DNA of 64,000 nucleotides from contig CM077667.1 of the NCBI GenBank assembly GCA_039707655.1, positions 415,009,409-415,073,408 on the forward strand, in the 5' to 3' direction. Origin of the DNA: Elymus sibiricus (taxonomy: Eukaryota; Streptophyta; Magnoliopsida; Poales; Poaceae). A program made the translations under genes and the position numbers. Under the pieces are notes generated by a model. It saw nothing but the letters and a program-made list of their open reading frames with translations, did no database searches and was not told the origin of the DNA. Below, piece by piece: positions 11,701 through 24,090 of this stretch (position 1 is the first letter of the stretch; each line of letters begins with the position of its first letter).

Positions 11701-13761
11701 GAGCTTGATGTCAAAGATGACAACATTTGAGACTATGCATTATGCCTAGCTAGAGGCATAATACAATAGCGCTTGTTGGGAGGCAACCTAATATTTATCT
11801 TAATTTTGTTTTTACCTTATGTTATTGTGTGATAACATGATTATTGCCTCTATAATGATTATGTTTTTATGTTTTAATTAGTGTTTGTGCCAAGTAATGC
11901 CTTTGGGATAACTCACAAGATGAGTAGAACGATGCTAAAACAAAACAGAAACTTTTGACTCCAGTACAGGAATTTTAATTTTTTACTGAGCGTGATAATG
12001 ATCTAAAAATTTTACGCAGTATTTCTATATAAATTCTTCACGTTGTCCTAATTTTTCAGAATTTTTAGAGTTATGTAAGTATGGGCTCTTTACAGATTTC
12101 TACAGACTGTTCTGTTTTAAACAGATTCTGTTTTGCTTGCATAGTTTGCTTGTTTTGATTATGCTATGGATTGTATCGGGGGTATAAGCCATGGAGAAGT
12201 TAGAATACAGTACCTATTATGCAAAAATTTATAATAGCACCTAAAGTATTCAATATGTTGCTTATACTAAAGGATCTCACGAAGTTTTGTTGAGTTTTGT
12301 GTGATTGAAGTTTTCAAGTTTTGGGTGTTATCATGATGGACCACGGAATAAGGAGTAGCAAGAGCCTAATATTGGGGATGCCCAAGGCACCCCAAGGTAA
12401 TATTCTAAGGAAGACTCAAGCATCTAAGCTTGGGGATGCCCCGGAAGACATCCCCTCTTTCGTCTCAATCGATCAGTATGTCACTCAGAACTACATTTTT
12501 ATTCATCACATGATATGAGTTTTGCTTGGAGCGTCGTTTGCTTTTGTTTGCTTTAATTTCAGTTTGTCACAATCATCACATGCTGGACACACCTATTTGA
12601 GAGAGACACACCTTCATCAGAATTTATTAGAATACTCTACGTGCTTCACTTATATCTTTTGAGCTTGGTAGTTGCTCTAGTACTTCACTTATATCTTTTT
12701 GAGCACGGTGGCGTGTAGATTTTATAGAAATAATATGCTCTCGTTCTTCACTTATATTTGTTTGAGAGTTAATAAATAGTGACGATAATTTGCATGGGTC
12801 ATAAGACTAGTCTAAAAATAATAGGTATTCAGTGAGTGATAATCAAAACCATCATGTAACACATATAGAGAAATGTTGGGTTAATGACATTAATGTGGTA
12901 ATATGAAAAAGGTGTGAGTTCACAAATATTGATTCGTAGAAGTGTCGATATTAAGAGGTGTTAACCAGTTATTCATCTAAAAATTAAAGAGGCATGGTGA
13001 TGATGTGTGAGCATTTCTATTCCTCGTTGAAATCCTAGTGTTGTTTCGAGTCGGGGGCGCGCGATGGTTAACTCCTCCCAACCTCGTCCCTCAGGGCATG
13101 CGAGTAGTACTTTGATTCATGATAAAACAAATAAAACTTTGCAATAAGTATATGAGTTCTTTATGACTAATGTGACACCATGGACATACGCATCTTCACC
13201 TTCTCATACTTGCTAGCCTCTTCGGCACCGTGCATAGCCCATTCTCACCTCGAGGATCGGTGTAATTTTCGTCCGTGCATCCAAAACCCGTGACATGATA
13301 CGCTCTGTCGCACATAAGCCTAATTATATCTTCCTCAAAACAGCCACCATACCTACCTATCATGGCATTTCCATAGCCATTTCGAGATATATTGCCATGC
13401 AAATTCCATCGTCACTTCACATGACTAGTTCGTTCATCATCATATTGCTTTGCATGATCATATAGAGCTGACATATTATTTGTGGGAAAGCCACCGTTCA
13501 TCATATTTTTGATACATGTCACGCTTGATCTTGCACATCCTGGTACACTGCCAGAGGCATTCATATAGAGTCATGTCGTCCTATCAGTTTCTCATATTGA
13601 GATTATAAGTAAATAAAAGTGTGATGATCATCCTTATTAGAGTATTGTCCCAGTGAGGAAAGGATGATGGAGACTATGATTCCCTCACAAGTCGAGATGA
13701 GACTCCGGACGAAATAAAAAATAAAAAATGGGGGAGGCCAAATGAGCCCACCATATATAAA
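11701..13761 (+). other. Non-coding interior of the 11-kb Gypsy-type element
   Basis: No supported gene. The segment from about 13440 to 13640 recurs, diverged, in the truncated family members at 54640-54980, which shows it belongs to the element. A purine-rich block GGGGGAGGCC lies next to the DNA transposon insertion. Confidence 0.75.
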
Positions 13762-14566
13762 CACTATTCTGATCACGGGATCAGAATATTATTCTGATCA
13801 CGGGTTGAACTTCCTGAGTTACACAACCTGAACTTCCCTGTGTACGAACCCGACCTTCGGGCTATCTTCGCAACCGTGTCTCCCCGCGTGAATTATTCTG
13901 GTCAGTCGTGTTCTATGTGATGTAAGTGTAATCTGGAAACGGTTTTTAGCAACTAAATGCCCGTTTTAAATAGGAATCTCGCTCATTGGCAGATTTGCTC
14001 TCGGGACGTGATGAACTTGCGTCTGTTGCAATTTTACTACCTGAGTTGTTCGACCTGAAATTCCCTTGGTGAGAGGTTGAACTTCCCATAACATTGTCCA
14101 AATCAGGCTTGCAATATACCGTTGGAAAGCTATGGACATGACGGTCACGGCCTAAGTTGATTTTTTGTCAAAATCTAAATGGTTTAAGAGCAGTTTTGAA
14201 AACCGTTTTTCTTCACACAAAAAAACGTGAATCGTACTTTTGAGCCTATTTCTAAACCGTTTATCGGAATGAGGCAAATGAGATGGCGTTGGATAGCTGC
14301 TGTAAATCCGCTTCTTTTTCGTACAGAAAGTTTTTTCCAATTTTAAACTATTTAAACGTAATTTTGAAAATGGCCGAAGTCCCACCGAGTTCGTATTTTC
14401 GTGTTATTTTCTCAACGGTTTTACTGAATGCAGCAAATGATATGGCGTTGGAAAGCTTGAAAAAATGCAAAACTTTTTTATGTAGATTGGTTTTTCCAAT
14501 TCATTACGGTTTTAAGTCAATTTCGAAAATGGCGAAAAACGTTTTTTGGCCGTAATTTCTACATAC

Positions 14567-15026
14567 TTTATCGGAATGGGGCAAATAATATACCGTTGAA
14601 AAGCTACGGAAAATGCGCAACTTTTTCATGTAGATGGTTTTCTCTGATTCCTAGCCATTTTTAAGCAATTTTGAAAACAACGAGATCACGCGTTGTGCCT
14701 TTTATCGCGAAACAGGGTCTTCGAAAATGCACCGCGTGAAGAACTTGAACTTCATCAACACGTCTACCTGAACTTCACTCTGTTTCTTCACGTGCTATTT
14801 TTTGCTCGTAGCTCTCCATTCACTCATCGGAATTGAGCAAGTGATATACCGATGGAAAGCTGCTGTAAACACGCAACTTTTCCGTCTTGATCATTTTTTT
14901 CATACTCGCGACGGTTTAAAAGATTTTCATCCGAAATTCATTTAGCGTAGTAATTGAGCTTCCTGCTGTTTCGACGTTGAACTTCTGTCGCGTATTTTTG
15001 TTTGTAATTTCTCACCCATTCGTCGG
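14567..15026 (+). repeat. Direct duplication, copy 1 (460 bp)
   Basis: It starts TTTATCGGAATGGGGC and runs through ACGTGCTATTTTTTGCTCG. It is nearly identical to 15591-16048, about 1 kb downstream in the same orientation. Confidence 0.88.
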
Positions 15027-15590
15027 TGTTACACAAATGATATTCCTTTTTGTACAAACCTCTCTCACAATATTTTTCTAACTTTCTCCACCCGAGAACT
15101 TGAACTTATAGCAAGAAAAAAATTGGACCTTGCCTTTTTATTCATTTTTCTCACTCACAAGAATGGTTGAGAAATACATAGTGAACCACACTCACAAGAA
15201 GTTTTGAACCTTCCCGTGTCGAGCACCTGAACTTCTAGCAACAAATTTTGTATACTTTGTCTTTTTATTCCTTTTTCTCATATGAAAACACACACCATGC
15301 AACACGTGAACTTCTGGCTGTTTTCACTTTGAACTTCTGTGTTATTTTAATTTGAACTTCACGTTTTCTATTTTTGAGTAAAGAATTCTAGTAACGAGAA
15401 AAAAAATCTAAGTTTTTCATAAACTTCGAACTTCTCTGCTGTTTTAATTTGAACTTCTTCATTTTATTATTTAGTAACGAGAAAAAATCTGAGTAGTTTA
15501 TATACTTCGAATTTCTGTGTTATTTTTTTAAAAGTAGAGAAGTTCAATTTTTTTGAAAGTACTTCGATGTTTACTTAAAAATCTATGGAA

Positions 15591-16048
15591 TTTATCGGAA
15601 TGGGGCAATAATATACCGTTGAAAAGTTACGGAAAATGCAAAACTTTTTCATGTAGATGGTTTTCTCTGATTCCTAGCCGTTTTCAAGCAATTTTGAAAA
15701 CAGCGAGATCACGCGATGTGCCTTTTATCGCGAAACTGATCCTTCAAAAATGCACCGCGTGAAGAACTTGCACTTCATCTGCACGTCTACCTGAACTTCA
15801 CTTTGTTTCTTCACGTGCTATTTTTTGCTCGTAGCTCTCCATCCACTCATCGAAATTGAGCAAGTGATATACCAATGGAAAGCTGCTGTAAACAAGCAAC
15901 TTTTCCGTCTTGATCATTTTTTTCATACTCGTGACGGTTTAAAAGATTTTCATCTGAAATTCATTCAGTGTAGTAGCCGAACTTCCTGTTGTTTTCACGT
16001 TGGACTTCGGTCGCGTATTTTCGTTTGTAATTTCTAACTCATTCGTCG
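15591..16048 (+). repeat. Direct duplication, copy 2 (458 bp)
   Basis: Second copy of the 14567-15026 segment with small substitutions. The DNA between and after the copies is a degenerate series of TTGAACTTC motifs. Confidence 0.88.
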
Positions 16049-16979
16049 AACTACTCCTTTATTTAAATTTGAACTTCTTTATTTTTATTCTTCGGTAACA
16101 AGGAAAATCTAAGTTTTTTGATAAATATTAAACTTTTCTACTTTTGTAATTTGGACTTCTTGGTTTATTCCTTTTAGTAACGGAAAAATCCTAGTTTAGT
16201 AATAAATATTGAACTCGACCGTTATTTAAATTTGAACTTCTAGATTTTTTTAGTTAGAAACGGTGAATATCCTTTTTGATGAATATTGAACTTCTTTATT
16301 TTTAGGATTTGAACTTCTTGTTTTTTATTGTCGAACTTCTTGTTTTTCATTCTTTAATACCGAGGAAATAATGGATTTTGTATAAACATTGAACTGCTCC
16401 TTTTAAAAAAAAATGACTTCTTAGGGATTTTTCAATTATTTATTTTTACATATAACCACTCATGTTTATTTATTTGAACTTCAACGAAAAGTCACTTCTT
16501 TTTTAGACATCACAACAAACAATAGCGATTGCATGTAAAAAAGGGCACGTAGACTTGAACTTGTAAAAAAAGGTGCTCACATGAATATCAACATACTCTG
16601 AAGTGCATGAATTGCTGCCATCCAAACACGACATGTTAGCAACCAATTTTTTTACTTTATGGCAAAACAAACACACTGGATGCCATTTTCTGAACTTGCT
16701 TAGCATGACATCACATGGAGGAAGTAGTAATGCGCGGAAGAAACAAACGTTTTCTATCAGGAGCTTGCATCGTCACATGGTTATGAGCAATTAACCAACT
16801 GTAACAGGCGCTACGGGGTGAAAACTTATTGAAGTATGCCATCGCTAGAACATCACAAGTTGCTGGAGATCCATAGGAGCGGCACATCGTTTCTGGAGAA
16901 CAAAGAGTGGCGCGTCGTCATCGTCATTGCAACACACACATTGGGGTGGGTTACTAAATTAAACACCCTGTTTAATTGG

Positions 16980-17862
16980 TTCATCAACACATTTAGCTAG
17001 CTGACCTGCTTTTTTTTACTGCATTCGACGTCTCGTCCAACCAAACAAGTAAACAAATGGAGAATGTTTCTGTGGCAAGATGATTGCGCAGCACAAAGGA
17101 ACGCACAGCCAGCCAATCTCAATCCAGGATATAGACTGTAAAGACAGAAATGAAATTCAGCAACGGTCGTCCATGTGAGCTGGCCCCGGCGCTGACGCAA
17201 GACACCATCGCGATCCCAGCGAGGTCCAGCGAATTCCAGGATAGGGATAGAGAGAGTCATTTTTGCATCTATTCTGAGGCCAAATTCATCAATATTCAGC
17301 AAAGGAGGAAGGTCGCGGCAGCAGAAGATGAAGGTCACGGGGGGCAGAATTCTGGTGGCGGGGGAGGTCAGTTGGTGGCTGCCGCACGACGTCAGGATCG
17401 CCGTGACGGGTGGTTGTTGTACCGGCGGCGGACTGTAGGGCGAAGGGGCCGTTCGGGCGACCCGGGTGGTGGGACCGTCGGAGTAGGCGCCGGCGGCCCG
17501 CTCGGGAGGTGGATTCGGTTTGGGATCCGGCGGGGGCTGCATCAGCGCGTGGTGGCGGAGGAGATCCAGGGCGACGGTGGATGGGGTTGGCGACTCACGT
17601 TGTAGCCGGGGGCGGCGCTGCACGGGGTTGCAGGGCCGGTGGCTCGCAGGCTTGGGTGTGGTTGGTGGTGCCGGCGGTGAGTGGAGTGGGTGGTGGGGGT
17701 CGGGGTGGGAAGTTCAGGTGCTTGGGGCCGGCGGCGAGTGGAGTGGGTGGGGAGGGATCGGGTGGGAGGTTCAGGTGGTCGGGGCCGGCGGCATCAAGGG
17801 AGCCAGGCAGCCGCGCAGGTGGTCGGTTCGGGAGCACCTCCGCGTCTTCTTATAGGGCGCGC
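16980..17862. other. GC-rich segment inside the TIR element, possible captured host sequence
   Basis: Base composition shifts sharply from AT-rich to GC-rich. A minus-strand frame (16997-17623) is Pro-rich at its N-terminus, and several overlapping plus-strand Gly/Arg-rich frames are present, as expected of any GC-rich grass 5' exon or promoter. No domain is recognised. Capture of a gene fragment is an inference from composition and position between TIRs. Confidence 0.35.
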
Positions 17863-17910
17863 CGTGATCAGAATAACTATTCTGATCCTGGGATCAGAAT
17901 AGTGCCACCC

Positions 17911-17931
17911 TATATATATATATATATATAA
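17911..17931. repeat. (TA)n microsatellite at the DNA transposon border
   Basis: About ten TA units follow CCACCC next to the right TIR. The left flank has the shorter CCATATATAAA. The tract may be part of the target site. Confidence 0.8.
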
Positions 17932-18760
17932 ATGGGGGAGGCAAAAAAAAAAGAGAAAAGCCCACCATGAAAAAAAATGAGAGAAAAAGAGAGAAGGGAC
18001 TTTGCTACTATCCTTTACCACACTTGTGTTTCAAAGTGGCACCATGTTCTTCATATAGAGAGTCTCTTGTTTTGTCACTTCCTTATGCTAGTGGGAATTA
18101 CCTTTTCATTATAAACTTAGATTCTATATTGCGATGACTGGCTTCCTCAAATGCCCGAGGTCTTCATGAGCAAGCAAGTTGGATGCACACCCCAGTTAGC
18201 TTCAGTTGAGCTTTCATACATTTATAGCTCTAGTGCATCATTTGCATGGCAATCCCTACTCATTACATTGAAATCTATCGATGAGCATCTTCATAGCTCG
18301 TTGGTACGCCTAGTTGATATGAGACTATCTTCTCCACTTTTTACCCCTTTGATATCTACCATCATATTCTATTCCACCTACATGCTATGTCCAATGGTTC
18401 ACGCTCATGTATTGCGTGAAGAATAAAAGGTTAATGCATACTGAAAAAGTACGATCCAATTGCCTGACTTGGACACTGTGGTGCTTAACATTTGTATTGA
18501 TGTGGTGAAGACGGAGTCATGCCTTGCTAATATAATAAGATGAATGGGGGTAAACATTCTTTTAGGATCGTATATACTTTGAAAAATCAATGATTTTATT
18601 TCTTATACTTATAAATATTGCTATGCTAATGTTTGTTAATTCATCATTTATCAATAAGCATACATACAAAAGATTACATAATGGGTAGCATGTCAAATCA
18701 AAAATTCTGTTTTTATCATTTACCTACTCGAGGACAAGCAGGAACTAAGCTTGGGGATGC
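17932..18760 (+). other. 3' interior of the 11-kb Gypsy-type element
   Basis: Non-coding. It includes a CCTCAAATGCCCGAGGTC block that recurs in the truncated copies at 54400-54430 (inverted) and 55250-55280. It ends with the polypurine tract at 18747-18760. Confidence 0.8.
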
Positions 18761-20326
18761 TGATACGTCTCCAACGTATCTATAATTTTTTTATTATTAT
18801 ATGCTGATATATTATCATTCTAGGATACTTTTTGGGCATTTTTTTTACCAATTTATAATATTTTTGAGCACTAACCTATTGACCCAGTGCCCAGTGCCAG
18901 TTGTTGTTTTCTGCATGTTTTTTACTTTTCAGGTTTACAATACCAAACGAAGTCTAATTGCCACGAAACTTTTTGGTGATTTTTTTGGACCAAAAAAAGA
19001 CCTGAAAGCCTCGGGAGGAGGCCGGGAGGCGCACGAGGGCCCCACCACACATCAGGGCGCACCCTGGGGGCGCCCTGATATGTGGTGCCCCCCTTGTGGC
19101 TCTCCCGACGTCCCTCTCTGGCCTATAAATTCTCTAATATTCCAAAAACCCTAGAGGAGGTCCCGAAACACTTTTTACGCCGCCGCAAGTCTCTATTCCG
19201 ATGGGAGCCCATCTAGAGCTCCGTTCCGGCACCCTGCCGGAGGGGAGATCGATCACGAAGGGCCTCTTCATCAACCTTGCTGCCCTCATGATGATGTGTG
19301 AGTAGTTCACCACAGACCTACGGGTCCGTAGGTAGTACCTAGATGGCAATCTCTCTCTCTCTCTCTTGATCTTCAATACAATGTTCATCGCATCTTTGCC
19401 TCGATCTATCCGATGTAATCCATTTGTATGGTGCGTTTGTTGGGATCTGATGAATTGTGAGTTTATGTTCAGATTATTTATGGAAAGTATTTGAGTCAAA
19501 CCTGAATATTAATATTCTTATTTGCATGATCATTATAACTTCGTAATGCTCTCCGATCTATTGAGATAGTTAGGCCAACTAGATTGATATTTCTTCGATG
19601 GGAGTGGTGCGCTGTGGTAGGTTCAACCTGACGAGTTTCTATATCTCAGTGACAGAAGGGGACAAGATGCGTCTTTGTGTTGTTGCTACTAAGGATAACA
19701 CGATGGGGTTAATTCATATTGATTGAATTTACTTTGTCTACATCAAGTCATCATTCTCCAAGCATTACTCTATTTTACTTAATACTCTAGATGCATGCTG
19801 GATAGCGGTCGACGAGTGGAGTAATAGTAATAGGTGCAGGCATGAATCGGCCTATTTGCTTATGGACATGATGCCTATATACACATGATCATTTCCGTGA
19901 AAATCGCATAACTATTCGCTTTTCTATCAATTGCCCAACAACAATTTGTTTACCCACCGTGTGCTATTTCTATGAGAGATGCCACTAGAGAACACTATGG
20001 CCCCCGGGTCTATTCACTTATATATTTACAAACGCTACTATTACCTTGTTGTTATTTATTTGATTTGATTTGATTTTGCAATTTACAATTATCTACACAA
20101 CTCACTTGCTTGCAAATAACGAGATCAAGGGGATTGACAACCCTCTTGTCGACGTTGGGTGCAAGTTGTTTGTTCTTTTGTGTGCAGCCGCTGAAGACGG
20201 TTGAGGATTGGTATTCCTATTGGTTCGATAAACCTTGGTTTCATAATTGAGGAAAATACTTGCCCACATTGTGCTGCAATAACCCGTTCTTCTTCACGGA
20301 AAACCCAATGCAGATCAGAAGTATCA
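18761..20326 (+). mobile_element. 3' LTR (1,566 bp)
   Basis: Begins TGATACGTCTCC after AAGCTTGGGGATGC and ends GTATCA, followed by the target copy ATACT. It contains a short (CT)n tract at about 19351-19369 that is shorter in the 5' LTR. Confidence 0.93.
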
Positions 20327-20331
20327 ATACT

Positions 20332-23300
20332 GAAAACCCAAGTTGCCCCAGGTGGCACCGCACATGGCTCTATTTTGAACCAGCACCATTAGTACTGGCC
20401 CACCTGCTTATGTTGACTAAAAGACTATGAGGTGATCAACCCCTAAGCGTTAATTAATTATCAGTATTATTATGTGGGTAAATTTTAGTATCAATGTTGG
20501 GCCTTGCCGGAAAACTTTAACACAAAGACAAAGTGATCAAGGGGGGGACCATAACCACACATATGTTAGGAGCGCTCGTCAAGGAACATAACACAGGTAT
20601 AACGAAAACTAGCGCGGCTAGAGTGAAACAAAATACCAAGCAAAAGGCCAAGTGTTCCACCCTCTACCAAGTGTATAGATGGATTAATTAAATAAGCATG
20701 ATATAATGATATCCCATGATATGCATGTCCCAAACATGGAACAACCTGCACCTGCAATTAGCAACGCTATAAAAAGGGTTGAGCAAGCGGTAACATAGTC
20801 AAACAAAAGTTTGCATGGTACAGGCGCTTGCAATCATACCGTGCGCCGTCTTGCGCTCTATTGCCTCTGTGCAGCTCCCCTCTTCTCCCAAAGGCTTTCA
20901 TCCTTTTATGGTGATAATTTATCACATTAATTGACGTGATTTCATCACCCTTACTAGGCGTTCTTTCCTTAAACCTCCAAACACTTCAAAAATAACATCA
21001 TGGAGAAAACAAACAAAAAGAAGTGCAAAAATGCAGTAAAATTCAACAACGCCTACCATGTAGGCATAAAATAAAGGGTGAAATCATCGCATAATTTGGA
21101 CTCGTCGACTATGTAAAGAAGGTTCCCCCGCTCTTCTTCCATACCTCCTCCGACTGACGATGTCGTCGGAGTGGGGGTGGGGTAGGGGAGGGGATGAACC
21201 GGGAGCTCGCACATACTCTCGACGAGAGTTGGTGGAAAGAAACGAGACGGAAGAGAGCGATGAGTCTCCATGTTGCTTAGACCACGTTCAAAAGCAACTT
21301 TGGGCGCTTTTGGTAAACTGCATCATTTTTTCCTCTTTGCATCCGTGGTTCACCATGGACATGTTGAACAAATGTAGGCTGAAAACCTTATTGTGCACAT
21401 GGTTTGGTAGCATGTACTGCACCCGTGAGCATGAGCAGTTGATGCCTACTATTTGGTAGTTTGCATTTGTGCTTCTGGGTGACAAGATGCAAACCACAAC
21501 TTTTTGGCTATGTGCATTGTGTTGTTCTGCTCACCCCTTTAAAATCTGGTGACCTTACCACCCAAAAACTTCACATCATACATCGCATATCAATAGCAAC
21601 ACAACTTACACTACTCCTACACAATTATAACACAAGTAAACAATGCACTACCACACAGTTAACACTACTACATTAGTTTTAATACAACATGGGCATCCCA
21701 TGCCCATGCACAACCCCATTGATCCCTATACAAAATTTACATTTTTATAACAAACGGGACAACAAGTTCAGACGATCCCATAATTCAAACACAGATAGAT
21801 CGAGCGGGAGGAAGAGCACGAGCAATGCCACCATGGCAATAGTGCTTGGTGCACTGGACCCTACAAATGATAGAGGTGTCAGCACTGTAGATATGGACCT
21901 TGAAGCTCAAGACCGACAACTTCAGGACAAGAAGGTCGTCGGGGATGATAATGTGCTTCTGGCAGAAGTAGTCCCAGCGCCTCAACAACACCATTTGTTC
22001 GTGAAAGATATGGACCTAAACCCATAACTCACACCATTTGTTTGCAGAGAGCTTGATGACGCGAGGAGGTTTCAGGATGAGCCACTGCTTCATCACCGCC
22101 CGGAAGGCCTCAAGCAATGTCCTCAGTGTCCTTGATGAGCATCTCGACCTAAGTGACTCCCGTGCTCCCTCGTCATGGCAAAGCTAGGCATGCAACCAAT
22201 CCATAGAGGATGGCTCATCTCAGCCATCCTGCCCGACACCTTCGCCCTCTTCAGCCATCGGTTCCCCGGGATGATGTCCTTGGCCCCCTCCATGCCAATG
22301 ACGACCTGATCCCCTCGACCGATAGTCTCCCACTCAGTCTTCACAACCTTGTTAGTTCAGTGAAAGACAATAAGTAATCAGTGCAATGGCATGACGCAAT
22401 GATGCACTGGTCATGGCAATGCTTCACTGATCTCCACATTTGTACTAGTATGACCATGCATACATATTTTTCCTATTAGGAGCATGCATACGCATGCATT
22501 GTCCTAATATGACCATGAATTCCATTCAAACTGAAGCACCAGGCTAGCACAATTGATCGTGCATAGCAACAACTTAGCAAGCATTCAATCATGCATAACC
22601 TAGCAAGCATTTGAACACAATAACCTAGTAACAAACTGAGCACATTTGAACACATCAATAACATAGGTATAACTGTGATCATGCAAAGCAACTACCTAGC
22701 AAGCATACTGATCCAAGTCGATTCGTATCCAAACCAATCCAATCGATTCGGGATGAACGAAAAAAATTAACTAGTAATGGGAGCACGGGGAAAAAATTGC
22801 TTAGCGAAGACTGCAGACCAAACCCTGGCGGGATCAAGGGTCCGACCTATGCGGATGAACCGACCGCTTGCTAGCTCCTCGTCATTGGCCGCTGGATGAG
22901 GGAAAATGGCGGCATCGTCGATGTTGCGGCTGCGCTCCCCTCGAATTGGCTCGGTGCAAGTGGACAAAACCCTCGCGGGGGTAAAAATCTTCAACTCGGG
23001 CATGACCGATGGTCTTCCTGTCGTTGCCACCCCAATCGCACCGACCGGCACGAGCGTCGCTAGTGGGTCAATGGTTGTTGGCTATGGCCCTCGGCGTGGA
23101 TGGGGGACGGAATCCAGATAGCCGATTTGAGGACAATGCCCTGTCGGGTTAGGCCGACCACCCTTCGGTCTTGGATTAGGTTGTTGTCGATGAGGTGTCA
23201 GTGAGGCGGCATGGTCATGCGTCGTGCATGGGAGGAACCGCTGGGGCGGTGGGAGAGAGGAGTATGGTGTAAATAAACAGTGGACGGTGATAGGAGAGAG

Positions 23301-23481
23301 GGGAGGGAGTTATCAGACGTATTGTTGTCTCGCGCGCTTTCCAACACATATAGGCAAGAGGCACACGTGACTCGCATGCTCGGGAAAACGGATGATTCTG
23401 CTGTTGTTTCGCAGCCTAGCCCGAGAGTGCAGCCTATCAAACACCCGATTTTCACACCACGTAGACCTGGTTGAGCCTATC
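20332..23481. other. Unassigned DNA, probably mixed repeat remnants and possible gene fragments
   Basis: No gene is supported. The first part (20340-20420) has TTAGTACTGG- and GAACCAG-type motifs common in grass DNA transposon subterminal regions. The section to about 20850 looks like a degenerate LTR. Around 22060-23300 the DNA is GC-rich with minus-strand frames (22123-22344, 22767-23051) that show no domain; they may be remains of exons. Confidence 0.35.
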
Positions 23482-23713
23482 TTTTTTAACAAAATATATA
23501 GACGCAGATCTTCATACATACGTACAAACACTTATCCTATAAACGTACGCACGTACACTCTATCCATATGAGCACCTTCGAAACATCGAGCCGTTACATC
23601 ATCTTGAGATTGACGAAATTACTACAAACGCCTTCGTAGCCGATAAAAACATCTACTTTCATTAAAATCAATCTCCCGAAGACCTGAAATAAATCAAGCA
23701 AAATGCGAGATTT
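23482..23713 (-). mobile_element. 5'-truncated SINE, minus orientation
   Basis: It aligns in reverse to the body and 3' end of the full SINE at 29042-29348, for example ATCATCTTGAGATT and CCTGAAATAAATC. Its minus-strand A tail is TTTTTT at 23482. The A and B boxes are missing. Sequence is diverged and no target duplication is evident, so it is older than the full-length copy. Confidence 0.75.
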
Positions 23714-23776
23714 TCCTCAACGCGTGCGTTGTGAGTTCGACAACGAACGATCCCACGCGCGCGTCATACAAAACCC

Positions 23777-23922
23777 GGGAGAAGTCTGTTTTAAACCTTG
23801 TCTTCGTTCGACCCGGCAAATTCGAACCCCAACTTTCAAATCCCTGAAATCGACACCCCCACCTCTCTGATCCCAGTTCTTTGCGCCCTTAAACCAGGTT
23901 TAGCAGGGGATTCGCTGACGTG
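23777..23922 (+). repeat. MULE left terminal inverted repeat
   Basis: Inverted match to 28862-29008 with few differences. It contains CTTCGTTCGACCCGGC and ends CGCTGACGTG. Confidence 0.92.
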
Positions 23923-24090
23923 GCAAGGGAAGCTGCCAGGTTAGGTGAGTAAGCCATGCCTCTCTCTCTTTATATCCTGTCTTCAGGAAGCGCCCACCCT
24001 TCATATGAGCGTAAGGTGGGGAACAAAATTAGGGTTCCGCCGGCGATTTAGTTGGGTACGGGCGGCGGCGACTGGCGGCGGCGATTGGCG

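Larger units (their letters stand above)
13762..17904. mobile_element. TIR DNA transposon (4.1 kb) without recognisable transposase
   Basis: The ends are about 42-bp terminal inverted repeats (13762-13803 and 17863-17904) with about three mismatches. They begin CACTATTCTGATC and end GATCAGAATAGTG. Each TIR contains an internal palindrome, ATTCTGATC...GATCAGAAT, followed by a second ATTCTGATCACGG. The first five bases resemble CACTA elements, but no 3-bp target duplication is visible (AAA left, CCA right), so the superfamily is not assigned. On the right the similarity to a TA-rich target begins after CCACCC. The interior has an AACTTC-rich half with a 460-bp duplication and a GC-rich half that may be captured host DNA. 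No transposase motif is seen. Confidence 0.75.
9225..20326 (+). mobile_element. Complete non-autonomous Gypsy-type LTR retrotransposon (11.1 kb)
   Basis: Two similar LTRs (9225-10783 and 18761-20326) bound the element. Both start TGATACGTCTCCAACG and end GTATCA, so the ends are TGATAC/GTATCA inverted repeats. The 5-bp direct repeat ATACT flanks it exactly at 9220-9224 and 20327-20331. A primer binding site and a polypurine tract (AAGCTTGGGGATGC, 18747-18760) are in place. Coding is limited to one gag-like ORF; protease, RT, RNase H and integrase are absent, so mobility would need another element's enzymes. The interior also holds a 4.1-kb DNA transposon. Other copies of this family lie at 49541-51126, 52242-54877 and 54880-57320. 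Confidence 0.93.

Noticed and set aside
13762..17904. Assignment to the CACTA superfamily
   Set aside because: Only the first five bases fit; the 3-bp target duplication and transposase are missing.
22123..23455. GC-rich frames as a host gene
   Set aside because: Short, on both strands, without domains or credible exon joins.
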